From contig NZ_VTER01000008.1 of assembly GCF_008180445.1 (NCBI RefSeq), forward strand, positions 62,001-126,000: a stretch of DNA of 64,000 nucleotides, written 5' to 3'. Both the position numbers and the translations under genes were made by a program. The stretch comes from Bacillus_AB infantis_B (GTDB taxonomy: Bacteria; Bacillota; Bacilli; Bacillales; Cytobacillaceae). Shown here in pieces: positions 24,241 to 31,961 of the stretch. The notes below the pieces were generated by a model, which had not been told where the DNA came from, did not search any database, and worked only from the letters and a program-made list of their open reading frames with translations. Position 1 is the first letter of the stretch, and each line of letters starts with the position of its first letter.

Positions 24241-26526
24241 TTAGCTCCTTACCGGTGCAAGAAACCTGGAAGGCCTCGCCTTTTTGCCCCGCCTTTTCTG
24301 CGGGACAGATATGAACAGCTCCTCCTGTGCCCGTGTAACCGCTACATATAATAGCCTTCTTTCCTCTTCCATCGGATCAGGGTCCCCAGTCCTGTAAGCT
24401 TCAAGGGCGAAGTCATGGGGGATGCTCCCGTCAACCGCCCCGATAATATAAACAGTCTTATATTCAAGGCCTTTTGACCGGTGAATCGTACTGAGTGTTA
24501 TGCTGCTGTCCCTTACATTGCCGGGCTTTTTCATTTCTTTATTCATGGCGCGCATATGCTCGGCATGCTCCAGAAATTCTGCTATGCTCTCAAAATTGTT
24601 CGCAGCAACCTTTAAATCGCGAATATCATCCGAGCCTTTTTCCATACTGGAGCCTTCCAGCCCGCGCTTTTTAAGAAAGTCATTGAATCCGAGTTCTTTT
24701 TCTATCATATCAATGGCAGCTGCAGGACTCTTCGACTTGATGGACCGAATTGATGGGACAGCCCGTGTCAGCTTTTTCTCCTGAAAAGCAAATCCTGTTT
24801 TCACATCAGCAAGGCACTCGAGCAGAGTCCTGTCGGTCAGTATGCTTTCTGCTTTCAAGTCCTGCAGTACAGATTGCTTCAGGAAGAGCGCAGGAAGGAT
24901 ATTTTTGATGGATTCCTGGCTATCCTCATCAAGAGACAATCTTAAGAAAGCCAGGAGGGTCCTCACTAAATAACGATCGTAAAATGATTCAGCATCCTGG
25001 TCGATCCTGAATGGCAGGCTGGAATTGGCAAGCCTTTCAAAAATGGCCCTCATCCCTGCGTGGGTCCTGAACAAGACCGCGAAATCCCCTGGACTTCCGC
25101 CCTGGGAAATCTTCTCCTGTATATCGGTCACGATCATCGTCGCTTCTTCTTCCTCATCAAGCGGGAAAAAGAGGAGAGGCTTCCTTGCTTTTGAATACTG
25201 GGCTTTCATCTTTTTGTCGCGCCGCTGCTTGTTTTTGACAATGATGCTGTTTGCCGCGGATACAATTTCATGTGCGGAGCGGTAGTTCTGATCAAGCACA
25301 ACAATGCTGGCAGCCGGGAAATCTTTTTCAAATTCGAGCAGATACCGAGGGTCGCTTCCCCGGAACGCATAAATGGACTGATCATCATCTCCCACTGCAC
25401 AAACATTATTGCTTTTAGCGGAAAGCATCTTAATCAGCTCATACTGGACTTTGTTGATATCCTGGAATTCATCAATAAGGAAATAGTGAAAGCGGTTTTG
25501 ATAAGACTCCAGTATATGGGGATGCTCCTGGAAAAGACGGTAACAGCCAAGAAGCATATCATCAAAATCGAAAAGCCTGTGATTCTCTTTATATTCTTCA
25601 TATAGCCTGTATAATTCTGTCACCGTTTTGTCCCAATCAGTTGCAGGTTTGGTATCCTGGGGAAGAATAAGAGAGTTCTTCCAGAAACCGATTTTCTGCA
25701 GAGCCAGATCGAAAGCAAAGTCCTTTTCATCTATTTTCAGCTCTTTTGCAGCCCCTTTTAAAATCTGCTCTCGCTGCCATTCTTTTTTTAGCAGCTTTTG
25801 GGAGTTCCATCCTTCTCTGTCATGGAAGGAGAGGATCCGGTAAAAAATGCTGTGGAAGGTGCCGGCGAGGAGCTGCTGTGCCTGGGCAGACTTTATGCCA
25901 GGATAGTCAATCAGCCTTCTTTTCATTTCAGCAGCAGCTTTAGCTGTGAAAGTAACCAGCATGATGGATTTCGGGTCTATTCTCAGCTCTTGGAGCATAT
26001 AAGCAGTACGGGTGGTTAAAACCCTCGTCTTTCCGCTGCCTGCCCCGGCCAGAACAAGCAGGGGCCCGTCAATATGCGATACAGCAGCAGATTGTGCAGC
26101 ATCCAGTTGGAATCCATTGTCTGCGAGATCCTTCAGGTATCCGCTGGCAGCTTTGTTTTTAGAAGGCATAGACTGGAAAGGGGCACCTGATTTTACAAAT
26201 GAAGCTTCCTGGAACACAGAAGGAGGCATTGTCTCAGCTGTGATTGTCCTGGATCTAGGCAGCCTGAACCCGCCGGCGGAGATTTCCGCTTCGACCGGCT
26301 CTTTTTTCACCTCGGTCATTGTCTCCTCTGCATCCTGGCATTCAGCATGGGAGTGAAGATGGTAAAAGTGGGGGGAAGCCTGTATCCCCAAGTACATCCT
26401 TATCCGCTCTCCGCAGGCAGGACAGAAAAGATTGCCCTTCTTTCCTTCAGCATAGATTTTTTGGAATTCCTCGCGGCTGTAGTTATCTATATTAATAGTC
26501 TGTTGCCGGTAAACAGCAGTTTTCAT
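24241..26526 (-). CDS. yjcD: UvrD/PcrA-like superfamily 1 DNA helicase YjcD
   Basis: 761 residues. The N-terminus (about 30-65) has CPAC and a following H/C-rich stretch ending HAEC, resembling the zinc-like front part of CoiA. Helicase motifs follow: Walker A AGAGSGKT (about 160-167), DEFQDINKVQ (motif II), GDDDQSIYAFRGS (III), VLDQNYRS (IV) and TIHRSKGLEY (V), then RRLLYVAVTRAQE (VI). This is a 3'-5' SF1 helicase of unknown cellular role; order matches B. subtilis yjcD. Between residues 70 and 130 the sequence is low complexity and probably a linker. GGGGAT lies before the start. Confidence 0.92.
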   Translation of the reverse strand: MKTAVYRQQTINIDNYSREEFQKIYAEGKKGNLFCPACGERIRMYLGIQASPHFYHLHSHAECQDAEETMTEVKKEPVEAEISAGGFRLPRSRTITAETMPPSVFQEASFVKSGAPFQSMPSKNKAASGYLKDLADNGFQLDAAQSAAVSHIDGPLLVLAGAGSGKTRVLTTRTAYMLQELRIDPKSIMLVTFTAKAAAEMKRRLIDYPGIKSAQAQQLLAGTFHSIFYRILSFHDREGWNSQKLLKKEWQREQILKGAAKELKIDEKDFAFDLALQKIGFWKNSLILPQDTKPATDWDKTVTELYRLYEEYKENHRLFDFDDMLLGCYRLFQEHPHILESYQNRFHYFLIDEFQDINKVQYELIKMLSAKSNNVCAVGDDDQSIYAFRGSDPRYLLEFEKDFPAASIVVLDQNYRSAHEIVSAANSIIVKNKQRRDKKMKAQYSKARKPLLFFPLDEEEEATMIVTDIQEKISQGGSPGDFAVLFRTHAGMRAIFERLANSSLPFRIDQDAESFYDRYLVRTLLAFLRLSLDEDSQESIKNILPALFLKQSVLQDLKAESILTDRTLLECLADVKTGFAFQEKKLTRAVPSIRSIKSKSPAAAIDMIEKELGFNDFLKKRGLEGSSMEKGSDDIRDLKVAANNFESIAEFLEHAEHMRAMNKEMKKPGNVRDSSITLSTIHRSKGLEYKTVYIIGAVDGSIPHDFALEAYRTGDPDPMEEERRLLYVAVTRAQEELFISVPQKRRGKKARPSRFLAPVRS

Positions 26527-26774
26527 GAAAAGTCATCCCCGTTTTTCTAGTTCATCTATTATGTATTGAATACCCATAAACCTGGGTTTCCACCTGGAAA
26601 AATAAATATTTTATACCCATAAACATGCCGAAGCCGGCGAAGTCTATCATAACAAAACCAGTCACTTAAAAAAAGGAGTTTCCGCAGTTTATCTCCCTGG
26701 CCAAGGGGGTAAAGGAAGGAAAATATACATTTTCGGCAAAGTATGGAAAAGACCTTGAAATGGAGGAATGGACT

Positions 26775-27053
26775 ATGGGGTATATCGTGCCTTTCAATCA
26801 TTATCAATACAATCAGTATGCTGTGAGAGACTTGGATAAAAAGCAGGATCCATTCCGGCTGTATCCAGTTTCAAGGGTGAACAGAGTGGAGAATGACACA
26901 CAATGGTTCCAGCCGGAGCAGCTGTTTCAATTCTCACGACCTGCCGAGGCCCATTCGGAGGAAAAACCGGCGAGAAAGGTCAATGAACAGACCGTTGAAA
27001 GAGTGTACGGGGACATGACAGGTAAAGGAACACTTTTCAGTGAATCTGTTTAG
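26775..27053 (+). CDS. Hypothetical protein, Bacillus-type
   Basis: 92 residues, MGYIVPFNHYQYNQYAVRDL at the start, hydrophilic and without membrane segment or signal peptide. ATG 26775 has TGGAGG with 8-nt spacing; the upstream in-frame ATG at 26760 overlaps that site. Divergent from yjcD, ending in a terminator shared with the DUF421 gene. I do not recognise a domain; the N-terminal motif looks conserved rather than random. Confidence 0.7.
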   Translation: MGYIVPFNHYQYNQYAVRDLDKKQDPFRLYPVSRVNRVENDTQWFQPEQLFQFSRPAEAHSEEKPARKVNEQTVERVYGDMTGKGTLFSESV

Positions 27054-27063
27054 TGGCATAAAG

Positions 27064-27110
27064 AAAGGGAGAGCCTAGAAGGTCTGCACATGCAGAGGCT
27101 CTCCCTTTTT
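27064..27110. terminator. Bidirectional terminator
   Basis: AAAGGGAGAGCCT / AGGCTCTCCCTTT, a 13-bp perfect stem ending in TTTTT on the plus strand, between convergent genes. The minus-strand gene's stop lies inside the left arm. Confidence 0.85.
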
Positions 27111-27749
27111 CCATTCAGCATAAAGCACATCTTTGACAGTTTCAGCTCCCCAGCCCTTCAATTCCGATTGGAGCTTGTCTTCATCCCAATGAATCATATG
27201 CAGATTATCCAGAACAATTTCACCGTCAAGCACCAGTGTGACCGGAAGCTCTTCCGGCTGCAGCTCAATTTTGAAATCCTTGGCTGCAGGGGAGCTGTAT
27301 GGCGGTTTTTTAAGCACACTTACTGTCCCATCCGTCTCCAGTATCGCATACTCGCATTCACGTATAGAGAAAATATCCTTGGACCTCAGCAAATGCTGCA
27401 GCTGATTGATGTCAAGGTGATTCTTCTTTAAAGAGTCGTACACAATCTGCCCCTTTTTAATGACGATCGATGGCTCTCCCTCCAGAAAACGGCGCATTCT
27501 TTTAAACCTCTGTGTCAGATACTCAGTGAAATAAATCAATATTCCCCATAAGAAGACGGCAAACAGGATCTGGCCCAGGCCGATTTTTTCATCGAATAAT
27601 GCATTGCCCACCAGTTCCCCCAAAACAAGGGCTGAAACAAAGTCAAATGTGGTGATTTGGGTGATCTGTGTTTTGCCCAGGAACTTAGTGATTAAAAAAA
27701 GGGCGGCAAAACCCACAACCAGCTCTGCGAAAATATGCAGATATTCCAT
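27075..27749 (-). CDS. DUF421 (YetF-like) membrane protein
   Basis: 224 residues. Three N-terminal membrane segments with LFLITKFLGKTQITQITTFDFVSALVLGELVG, then a cytosolic part with NQLQHLLRSKDIFSIRECEYAILETDG. Family DUF421, paralogous to the gene at 10456, but with a different C-terminal tail of about 70 residues (HMIHWDEDKLQSELKGWG). Role unknown; spore-associated in several bacilli. AAAAGGAG lies before the start at 27749. Confidence 0.85.
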   Translation of the reverse strand: MEYLHIFAELVVGFAALFLITKFLGKTQITQITTFDFVSALVLGELVGNALFDEKIGLGQILFAVFLWGILIYFTEYLTQRFKRMRRFLEGEPSIVIKKGQIVYDSLKKNHLDINQLQHLLRSKDIFSIRECEYAILETDGTVSVLKKPPYSSPAAKDFKIELQPEELPVTLVLDGEIVLDNLHMIHWDEDKLQSELKGWGAETVKDVLYAEWKKGEPLHVQTF

Positions 27750-27840
27750 GGCTATAACTCCTTTTAGTCCTTATTATTTTCATAGTATGTACGGACATGG
27801 AGGAAATTATTGACTGGGAAGAGTATTTTTCAATAGGAAA

Positions 27841-27868
27841 GGCGCCCTGAAATAAGGGCGCCCGGGTT
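27841..27868. terminator. Terminator after yjcF
   Basis: GGCGCCCT / AGGGCGCC stem with a 6-nt loop. On the minus strand it is followed by TTTCCTATT. Confidence 0.7.
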
Positions 27869-27869
27869 T

Positions 27870-28295
27870 TTACAAGTACTTTTTCATTGTGCGGTGAGGG
27901 ATGCCTGCATCCATAAATTCCTCTGAGACCACTTCATAGCCCAGTTTGCTGTAAAAAGGGATGGCCTGTGTCTGGGCATTCAGCTTAACAGCAGGTAGTT
28001 CCTGCTCTCTGGCAAGCTCTTCGATTTTATCCATGACAGCCTTGCCAGCCCCAATTTTGCGGGAATCTTTAAGGACGCAGATCCTTTCTGCCTTCCCGAC
28101 CCCATCTACGACTCTGTATCTTCCTGCTGCAGCCGGAAGCTGGCTGTCATCGTAGAGAATGATATGGACGGCTTCCTTTTCGAACTCATCATACTCTTCT
28201 TCTTCTGGAACCTGCTGTTCGTCTATAAAGACGATTCGCCTGATTTTATAAACGTCTTCAATCTCTTGCTGTTCAACTGCTTTCTTTACGATCAC
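27870..28295 (-). CDS. yjcF: GNAT-family N-acetyltransferase YjcF
   Basis: 141 residues. The acetyl-CoA loop region is RKIGAGKAVMDKIEELA and the C-terminal NAQTQAIPFYSKLGYE is a typical GNAT ending. Start is GTG at 28295 with AAGGAATTATAAATC in front, overlapping the end of yjcG, so it is probably cotranscribed with it. The acceptor is unknown. Gene order yjcG-yjcF is as in B. subtilis. Confidence 0.88.
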   Translation of the reverse strand: MIVKKAVEQQEIEDVYKIRRIVFIDEQQVPEEEEYDEFEKEAVHIILYDDSQLPAAAGRYRVVDGVGKAERICVLKDSRKIGAGKAVMDKIEELAREQELPAVKLNAQTQAIPFYSKLGYEVVSEEFMDAGIPHRTMKKYL

Positions 28296-28298
28296 GAT

Positions 28299-28817
28299 TT
28301 ATAATTCCTTTCCAAAACGAAATGTTTCATATACGGTCCAAGAACCGTTTTCCAGCTGATAGAGCAGATGGAAGCGGTCGATTGTTTCCTCATAGTTGAC
28401 ACGCTCCATGCGGAGTGAGCCGAAGACATCGGAATGCTCGTCATCCGAGAGCTTTTGCCCGACTGTAATATGGGGAACAAATGCGTATTCCTGATTTTCG
28501 CCCCCGGGAAATATTTGATTGATTTCCGTGTGGAGTGCATCCAGGTAATCATCTGGTTCAACCTTAAGGTAAATCACGTTGTTGACCGGCTGAAAAGAGC
28601 TGAACTTATTGACCTTCATATTAAATGGCCTAGCATTCTCAGCTGCTTTATGAAGCTTTACGGAAAGCGATTCTGCCTGCTCATCAGTTGCCTCAAAAGC
28701 ACCTTTCAGTGTCAAGTGCGGCGGAATGAGAGCATAATGCGGATCATAGCGCTTCCGATAGGAATTGGCCAGATCTTGAAGTTTCTTTGCAGGAAATATA
28801 ACTATTCCATATTTCAT
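28299..28817 (-). CDS. yjcG: 2H phosphoesterase (2'-5' RNA ligase-like) YjcG
   Basis: 172 residues, close to B. subtilis YjcG (171 aa). The two HxT/S motifs that define the 2H fold are present: PPHLTL (about residue 33) and VPHITVG (about 116). The family cleaves cyclic or linear 2'-5' phosphodiesters; the actual substrate in bacilli is unknown. ATG 28817 follows AATGGAGGTATTCAGG; upstream in-frame ATGs have no ribosome binding site. First gene of a yjcG-yjcF unit. Confidence 0.9.
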   Translation of the reverse strand: MKYGIVIFPAKKLQDLANSYRKRYDPHYALIPPHLTLKGAFEATDEQAESLSVKLHKAAENARPFNMKVNKFSSFQPVNNVIYLKVEPDDYLDALHTEINQIFPGGENQEYAFVPHITVGQKLSDDEHSDVFGSLRMERVNYEETIDRFHLLYQLENGSWTVYETFRFGKEL

Positions 28818-28974
28818 CCTGAATACCTCCATTGATAAAAATGATAAGCACATATATAAGATTTGTTTATCTATTATAACAAATTTTCCGACTTCAATGA
28901 TATAGAAGGTCTTTTTTTAAGGTCAGTTGTTATTGAAAATAAATAAAATGTCTTAGGTGTGAAGGCAAGGACCG

Positions 28975-29223
28975 CCTTTTATTCTTGCTCGTCTTATGCT
29001 TGAGGCCCACAGGATGTGGGTCATGCGGACGTTGCCACAGGACGTGGCGTTCTTAGTCCGCGTTCCTCTAATGAACAGTCGCCTCCGCTTTTCTTATTGT
29101 CCAGCTCCGGGCGCTAGCCCCTCGAGGACTTAAGCCAAACAGATCAAAAGGTTAAAGAGCAAACCTTTCGCTCTGTTCGTCTTAAGCTTGTCGGGGCTGG
29201 GCAAGCGCCATCCGCTTTTCTTA
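28975..29223. repeat. Structured Bacillus interspersed repeat
   Basis: Left part: CCCAC-AGGAT-GTGGG (29006-29020) and GCCAC-AGGAC-GTGGC (29034-29048), the latter enclosed by GCGGAC/GTCCGC (29025-29030 / 29056-29061). Right part: a long imperfect hairpin (about 29103-29208) with paired GGCGCT, AGCCCC, CTTAAG and AACAGA/TCTGTT and a terminal AAAGGTT/AACCTTT. The direct repeat TCCGCTTTTCTTA flanks this hairpin (29084-29096 and 29211-29223). No reading frame. The pattern resembles repeats scattered through Bacillus genomes. Its right end supplies the stop codon of yjcH and may act as its terminator. Confidence 0.75.
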
Positions 29224-29943
29224 AAGCATGTGCTTCAAAGCTCTTTTAAAGTCCGGCTGCCAGTATTTCCAGGTATGATTGCCTTCGAATTCGTTGTAGA
29301 AATATTGAAAACCTCTCTCAGATAATATGGAGGAGAGACTTCTGTTTGGTGTAAGGAAGTCTTCTATTTCTCCTTTAGTCGTTTTTACTTCTGTCTCTTG
29401 CGTGCCGATTACATGATAGATATTCAGCAGGCCGGGGGTTGGAAAGCTCCGGGCAGCTTCAAGGATGCTTTCGTCCACATAAGGAGATTGAAGGATTGTT
29501 TTCCCGAATGTATTCGGATATTCCAGCGAAGCCAGGAGCGAGACTGAAGCGCCGAGTGAGTCTCCTGCCAAAATGCGGCCCTGCCCCATTTGATAAGTAG
29601 GGAATTCTGCATCAAGGTAAGGCACGAGCTCATGTGCCAGGAATCGTATGTACGCCCTGTGTTTATCTCCCTCGGGATGATATTTGCTTCTGCGGTCATG
29701 CACATTTTTATAAGGGATGCCCACAATGATAACGTTTTCTATTTCCCTGTTGTGAAGGAGCTCATCTGCTGCCCGTCCTGCCCGGCCCATTTGGAAATAA
29801 TCCTTTCCATCCTGGGCAATGAGAAGGGAATATTTATAAAGGGGAGAATAAGAGGGAGGAAGATAGATAAGTATATCCAGCTCTTCTCCCAGCTCCCTGC
29901 TCTGAAAAGAGACTTCTTTTATCGTTCCTTTTTGAATTTCCAT
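29221..29943 (-). CDS. yjcH: Esterase-family alpha/beta hydrolase YjcH
   Basis: 240 residues of the esterase D / enterochelin-esterase group (PF00756). The nucleophile elbow is AGDSLGASVSLLA and the catalytic His is in EGNHTWKYWQPDF near the end; IAQDGKDYFQMGR is also typical. No signal peptide. ATG 29943 follows TATGGAGGTCTGGC. Substrate unknown. Gene order after yjcG matches B. subtilis. Confidence 0.88.
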   Translation of the reverse strand: MEIQKGTIKEVSFQSRELGEELDILIYLPPSYSPLYKYSLLIAQDGKDYFQMGRAGRAADELLHNREIENVIIVGIPYKNVHDRRSKYHPEGDKHRAYIRFLAHELVPYLDAEFPTYQMGQGRILAGDSLGASVSLLASLEYPNTFGKTILQSPYVDESILEAARSFPTPGLLNIYHVIGTQETEVKTTKGEIEDFLTPNRSLSSILSERGFQYFYNEFEGNHTWKYWQPDFKRALKHML

Positions 29944-30258
29944 GCCAGACCTCCATACACAGCTTTGTAAACCTTTTAAAAGGAATTCTAACATAAGAAT
30001 TTAAGAATTGCCCATTCTGTGCACCTTATTGGTTCAGCCTAGCTGCAGCAATGTGTTATTATTGGATAATAAAACCAATCTTGAATCAGGAATAATAATA
30101 ACTCTTCAATATAGACCGCTAAGACTATTTTCCTTGCCGGCACAACCTCTCCACTATTGGATTCAGGAGCGACCATGAGATGGTAATTGACAATTGTGCA
30201 AAAGTTTATGTTAAAATAAACTTGAGAAATTCTAAATAAAAACAGAGGGGGAAATTCT
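29944..30258. other. Intergenic region between yjcH and the TAXI operon
   Basis: A 315-bp divergent spacer without a gene. It holds a 12-bp palindrome, CCTTTTAAAAGG (29972-29983), close to yjcH, and on the plus strand TTGACA (30187-30192) with TAAAAT 19 bp downstream, a stretched candidate promoter for the transporter. Confidence 0.5.
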
Positions 30259-31257
30259 ATGAAAAGAAAAAGTTTCTTACTTTCAGCAGCATTGCTGCTG
30301 GCGCTTTCTATGATTCTGGCTGCATGCGGCGGCAATTCAGATGAAGGCGGTTCAGACAATGGAGGGGAAGGCGGATCAGAAAAGCCTAAATTCCTCAGCA
30401 TCGTTACCGGTGGAACCGGCGGTACATACTTCCCGCTTGGAGGCGCATTCGCGGATATCATCTCAGATGAAACCGGCATCCAGGCCAATGCTGAAACATC
30501 AGGCGCTTCTGCCGAGAACATGAATACGCTTAAAGATGGAAATGCTGAAATTGCTTTTTCACAAACTGATATTGCTTCATATGCTAAAGATGGAAAGCTG
30601 ATGTTTGAAGGTTCTGCTGTTGACAATGTCAGCGCTATCGGAACGCTTTATCCTGAAACGATCCAAATCGTCACTACAGCTAAATCCGGCATCAAATCTG
30701 TTGAGGATTTGAAAGGCAAGAAGGTTTCTGTCGGTGCTCCAGGTTCAGGCACAAACCCGAATGCAGAGCAGATCCTTGAAGTGTACGGGATGACTTTTGA
30801 TGACATCGACAAGCAGGATCTTTCTTTTGACGAGTCTACTGCAGGTATCCAGGATGGAACTATCGATGCGGCTTTCGTAACTGCTGGAACTCCTACTGGT
30901 GCTGTTGAAGGTCTTTCAGCGACTGAAGAAGTTGTCATTGTTCCTATCGAACAGGACAAAATTGATGCTCTGATTGAGAAGTACCCTTATTATATCCAGG
31001 ATGAAGTCCCATCTGGAACTTACGGACTCTCTGATGCTGTAGCGACTGTTGCTGTACAGGCGATGCTTGTCGTGGCAAATGACCTGTCTGAGGATACCGT
31101 TTACGACATTACTAAGGCTATCTTTGAAAACACAGACAAAATCACACACGCAAAAGGCAAATTGATTACAGCTGAAAGTGCTCTGAATGGGGTAGGCATC
31201 GAGGTGCACCCGGGAGCTCAGAAGTATTTTGACGAAAAAGGCGTAAAAGCCGAATAG
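30259..31257 (+). CDS. TAXI-family TRAP transporter substrate-binding lipoprotein
   Basis: 332 residues. A lipoprotein signal ends at ILAAC (Cys about 23), followed by a Gly/Ser/Asp linker, then the TAXI-type binding domain: FLSIVTGGTGGTYFPLGGAFADI, LKGKKVSVGAPGSGT and HPGAQKYFDE. It captures an organic acid or amino acid outside the membrane and passes it to the TRAP permease encoded two genes downstream. GAGGGGG precedes the ATG. TAXI proteins bind glutamate, glutamine or other acids; the ligand here is unknown. Confidence 0.93.
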   Translation: MKRKSFLLSAALLLALSMILAACGGNSDEGGSDNGGEGGSEKPKFLSIVTGGTGGTYFPLGGAFADIISDETGIQANAETSGASAENMNTLKDGNAEIAFSQTDIASYAKDGKLMFEGSAVDNVSAIGTLYPETIQIVTTAKSGIKSVEDLKGKKVSVGAPGSGTNPNAEQILEVYGMTFDDIDKQDLSFDESTAGIQDGTIDAAFVTAGTPTGAVEGLSATEEVVIVPIEQDKIDALIEKYPYYIQDEVPSGTYGLSDAVATVAVQAMLVVANDLSEDTVYDITKAIFENTDKITHAKGKLITAESALNGVGIEVHPGAQKYFDEKGVKAE

Positions 31258-31289
31258 TCTGCTGATTTTTCTAAATGGCTTCACCCTGG

Positions 31290-31324
31290 CCGGCGCTGCA
31301 AACCTGAACAGGTTACCGCGCCGG
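31290..31324 (+). promoter_or_regulatory. Intra-operon hairpin downstream of the TAXI binding protein
   Basis: CCGGCGC / GCGCCGG encloses AACCTG-AA-CAGGTT. There is no clean T-run, so this looks like an mRNA-stabilising or attenuating hairpin that keeps the binding protein transcript more abundant than the downstream genes. Confidence 0.6.
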
Positions 31325-31430
31325 TCAATTCTCTTTAAGAGGACCTGAAGTTTAAGTCAGCCTTAGCCCAATGAGAGATGGGCCTGGTGAAGGTGTTGGC
31401 CTTCATCCCATTTTCTAACAGGGGGTCCTG

Positions 31431-31961
31431 ATGAAAAGACGAACAAGATTGAAGAGAGCATTATTGCTGCTTCCCCTCTTAATTGCTGCCATTGCAATTA
31501 TTATCTTTATCCCTTACAAAAAAGCACTTGTAATTCAATACCAAAATACAGGCAAAGTGCTTGCCTATATCCCTTTCACCGAGGAAGAAATTTTTAAAAT
31601 TAAATATACCCATTCAATCCATCTTTCCGATGTGGTAGAGAGCTATAAACCAACCAAGGATTTGAAGATCCGGCAATATGAGCTTATGTATGAAGATTTT
31701 GCGATCGGCATGCCTGACAACGCTTCCTCAGGTGAGGTATTTGAACAAAAGGACGGGAAATACTATATCCGGAATATGAATCGGGTATTTCCTCATTTTG
31801 ATATGCGGACAGGCAAGGTCAGGGCAAATCATAGAATTATATATAACGGAACCGAGTATCCTATGGCAGGTTTTATCGAGCCGGGAACATGGGTAAGATT
31901 TACAATTGATAAAATAAACATTTACCAGCAGTTGGAAGGAGTGAATATCCTTGAGCAATAA
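31431..31961 (+). CDS. DUF1850 protein of the TAXI transporter operon
   Basis: 176 residues. One N-terminal membrane segment (about 10-27), then an extracytoplasmic domain with YTHSIHLSDVVESY and FTIDK, as in DUF1850. Genes of this family sit almost always between a TAXI binding protein and its permease, but their role is unknown. GGGGTCC is the likely ribosome binding site. Its end overlaps the permease start by 11 bp. Confidence 0.82.
   Translation: MKRRTRLKRALLLLPLLIAAIAIIIFIPYKKALVIQYQNTGKVLAYIPFTEEEIFKIKYTHSIHLSDVVESYKPTKDLKIRQYELMYEDFAIGMPDNASSGEVFEQKDGKYYIRNMNRVFPHFDMRTGKVRANHRIIYNGTEYPMAGFIEPGTWVRFTIDKINIYQQLEGVNILEQ

Noticed and set aside
26570..26626. Direct repeat ATACCCATAAAC twice upstream of yjcD.
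   Set aside because: Only 12 nt, 44 bp apart in AT-rich DNA, with no other feature; too weak to call a site.
29972..29983. CCTTTTAAAAGG palindrome before yjcH as a specific operator.
   Set aside because: A 12-bp AT-rich palindrome is easily found by chance, and I know of no regulator with this site in bacilli.
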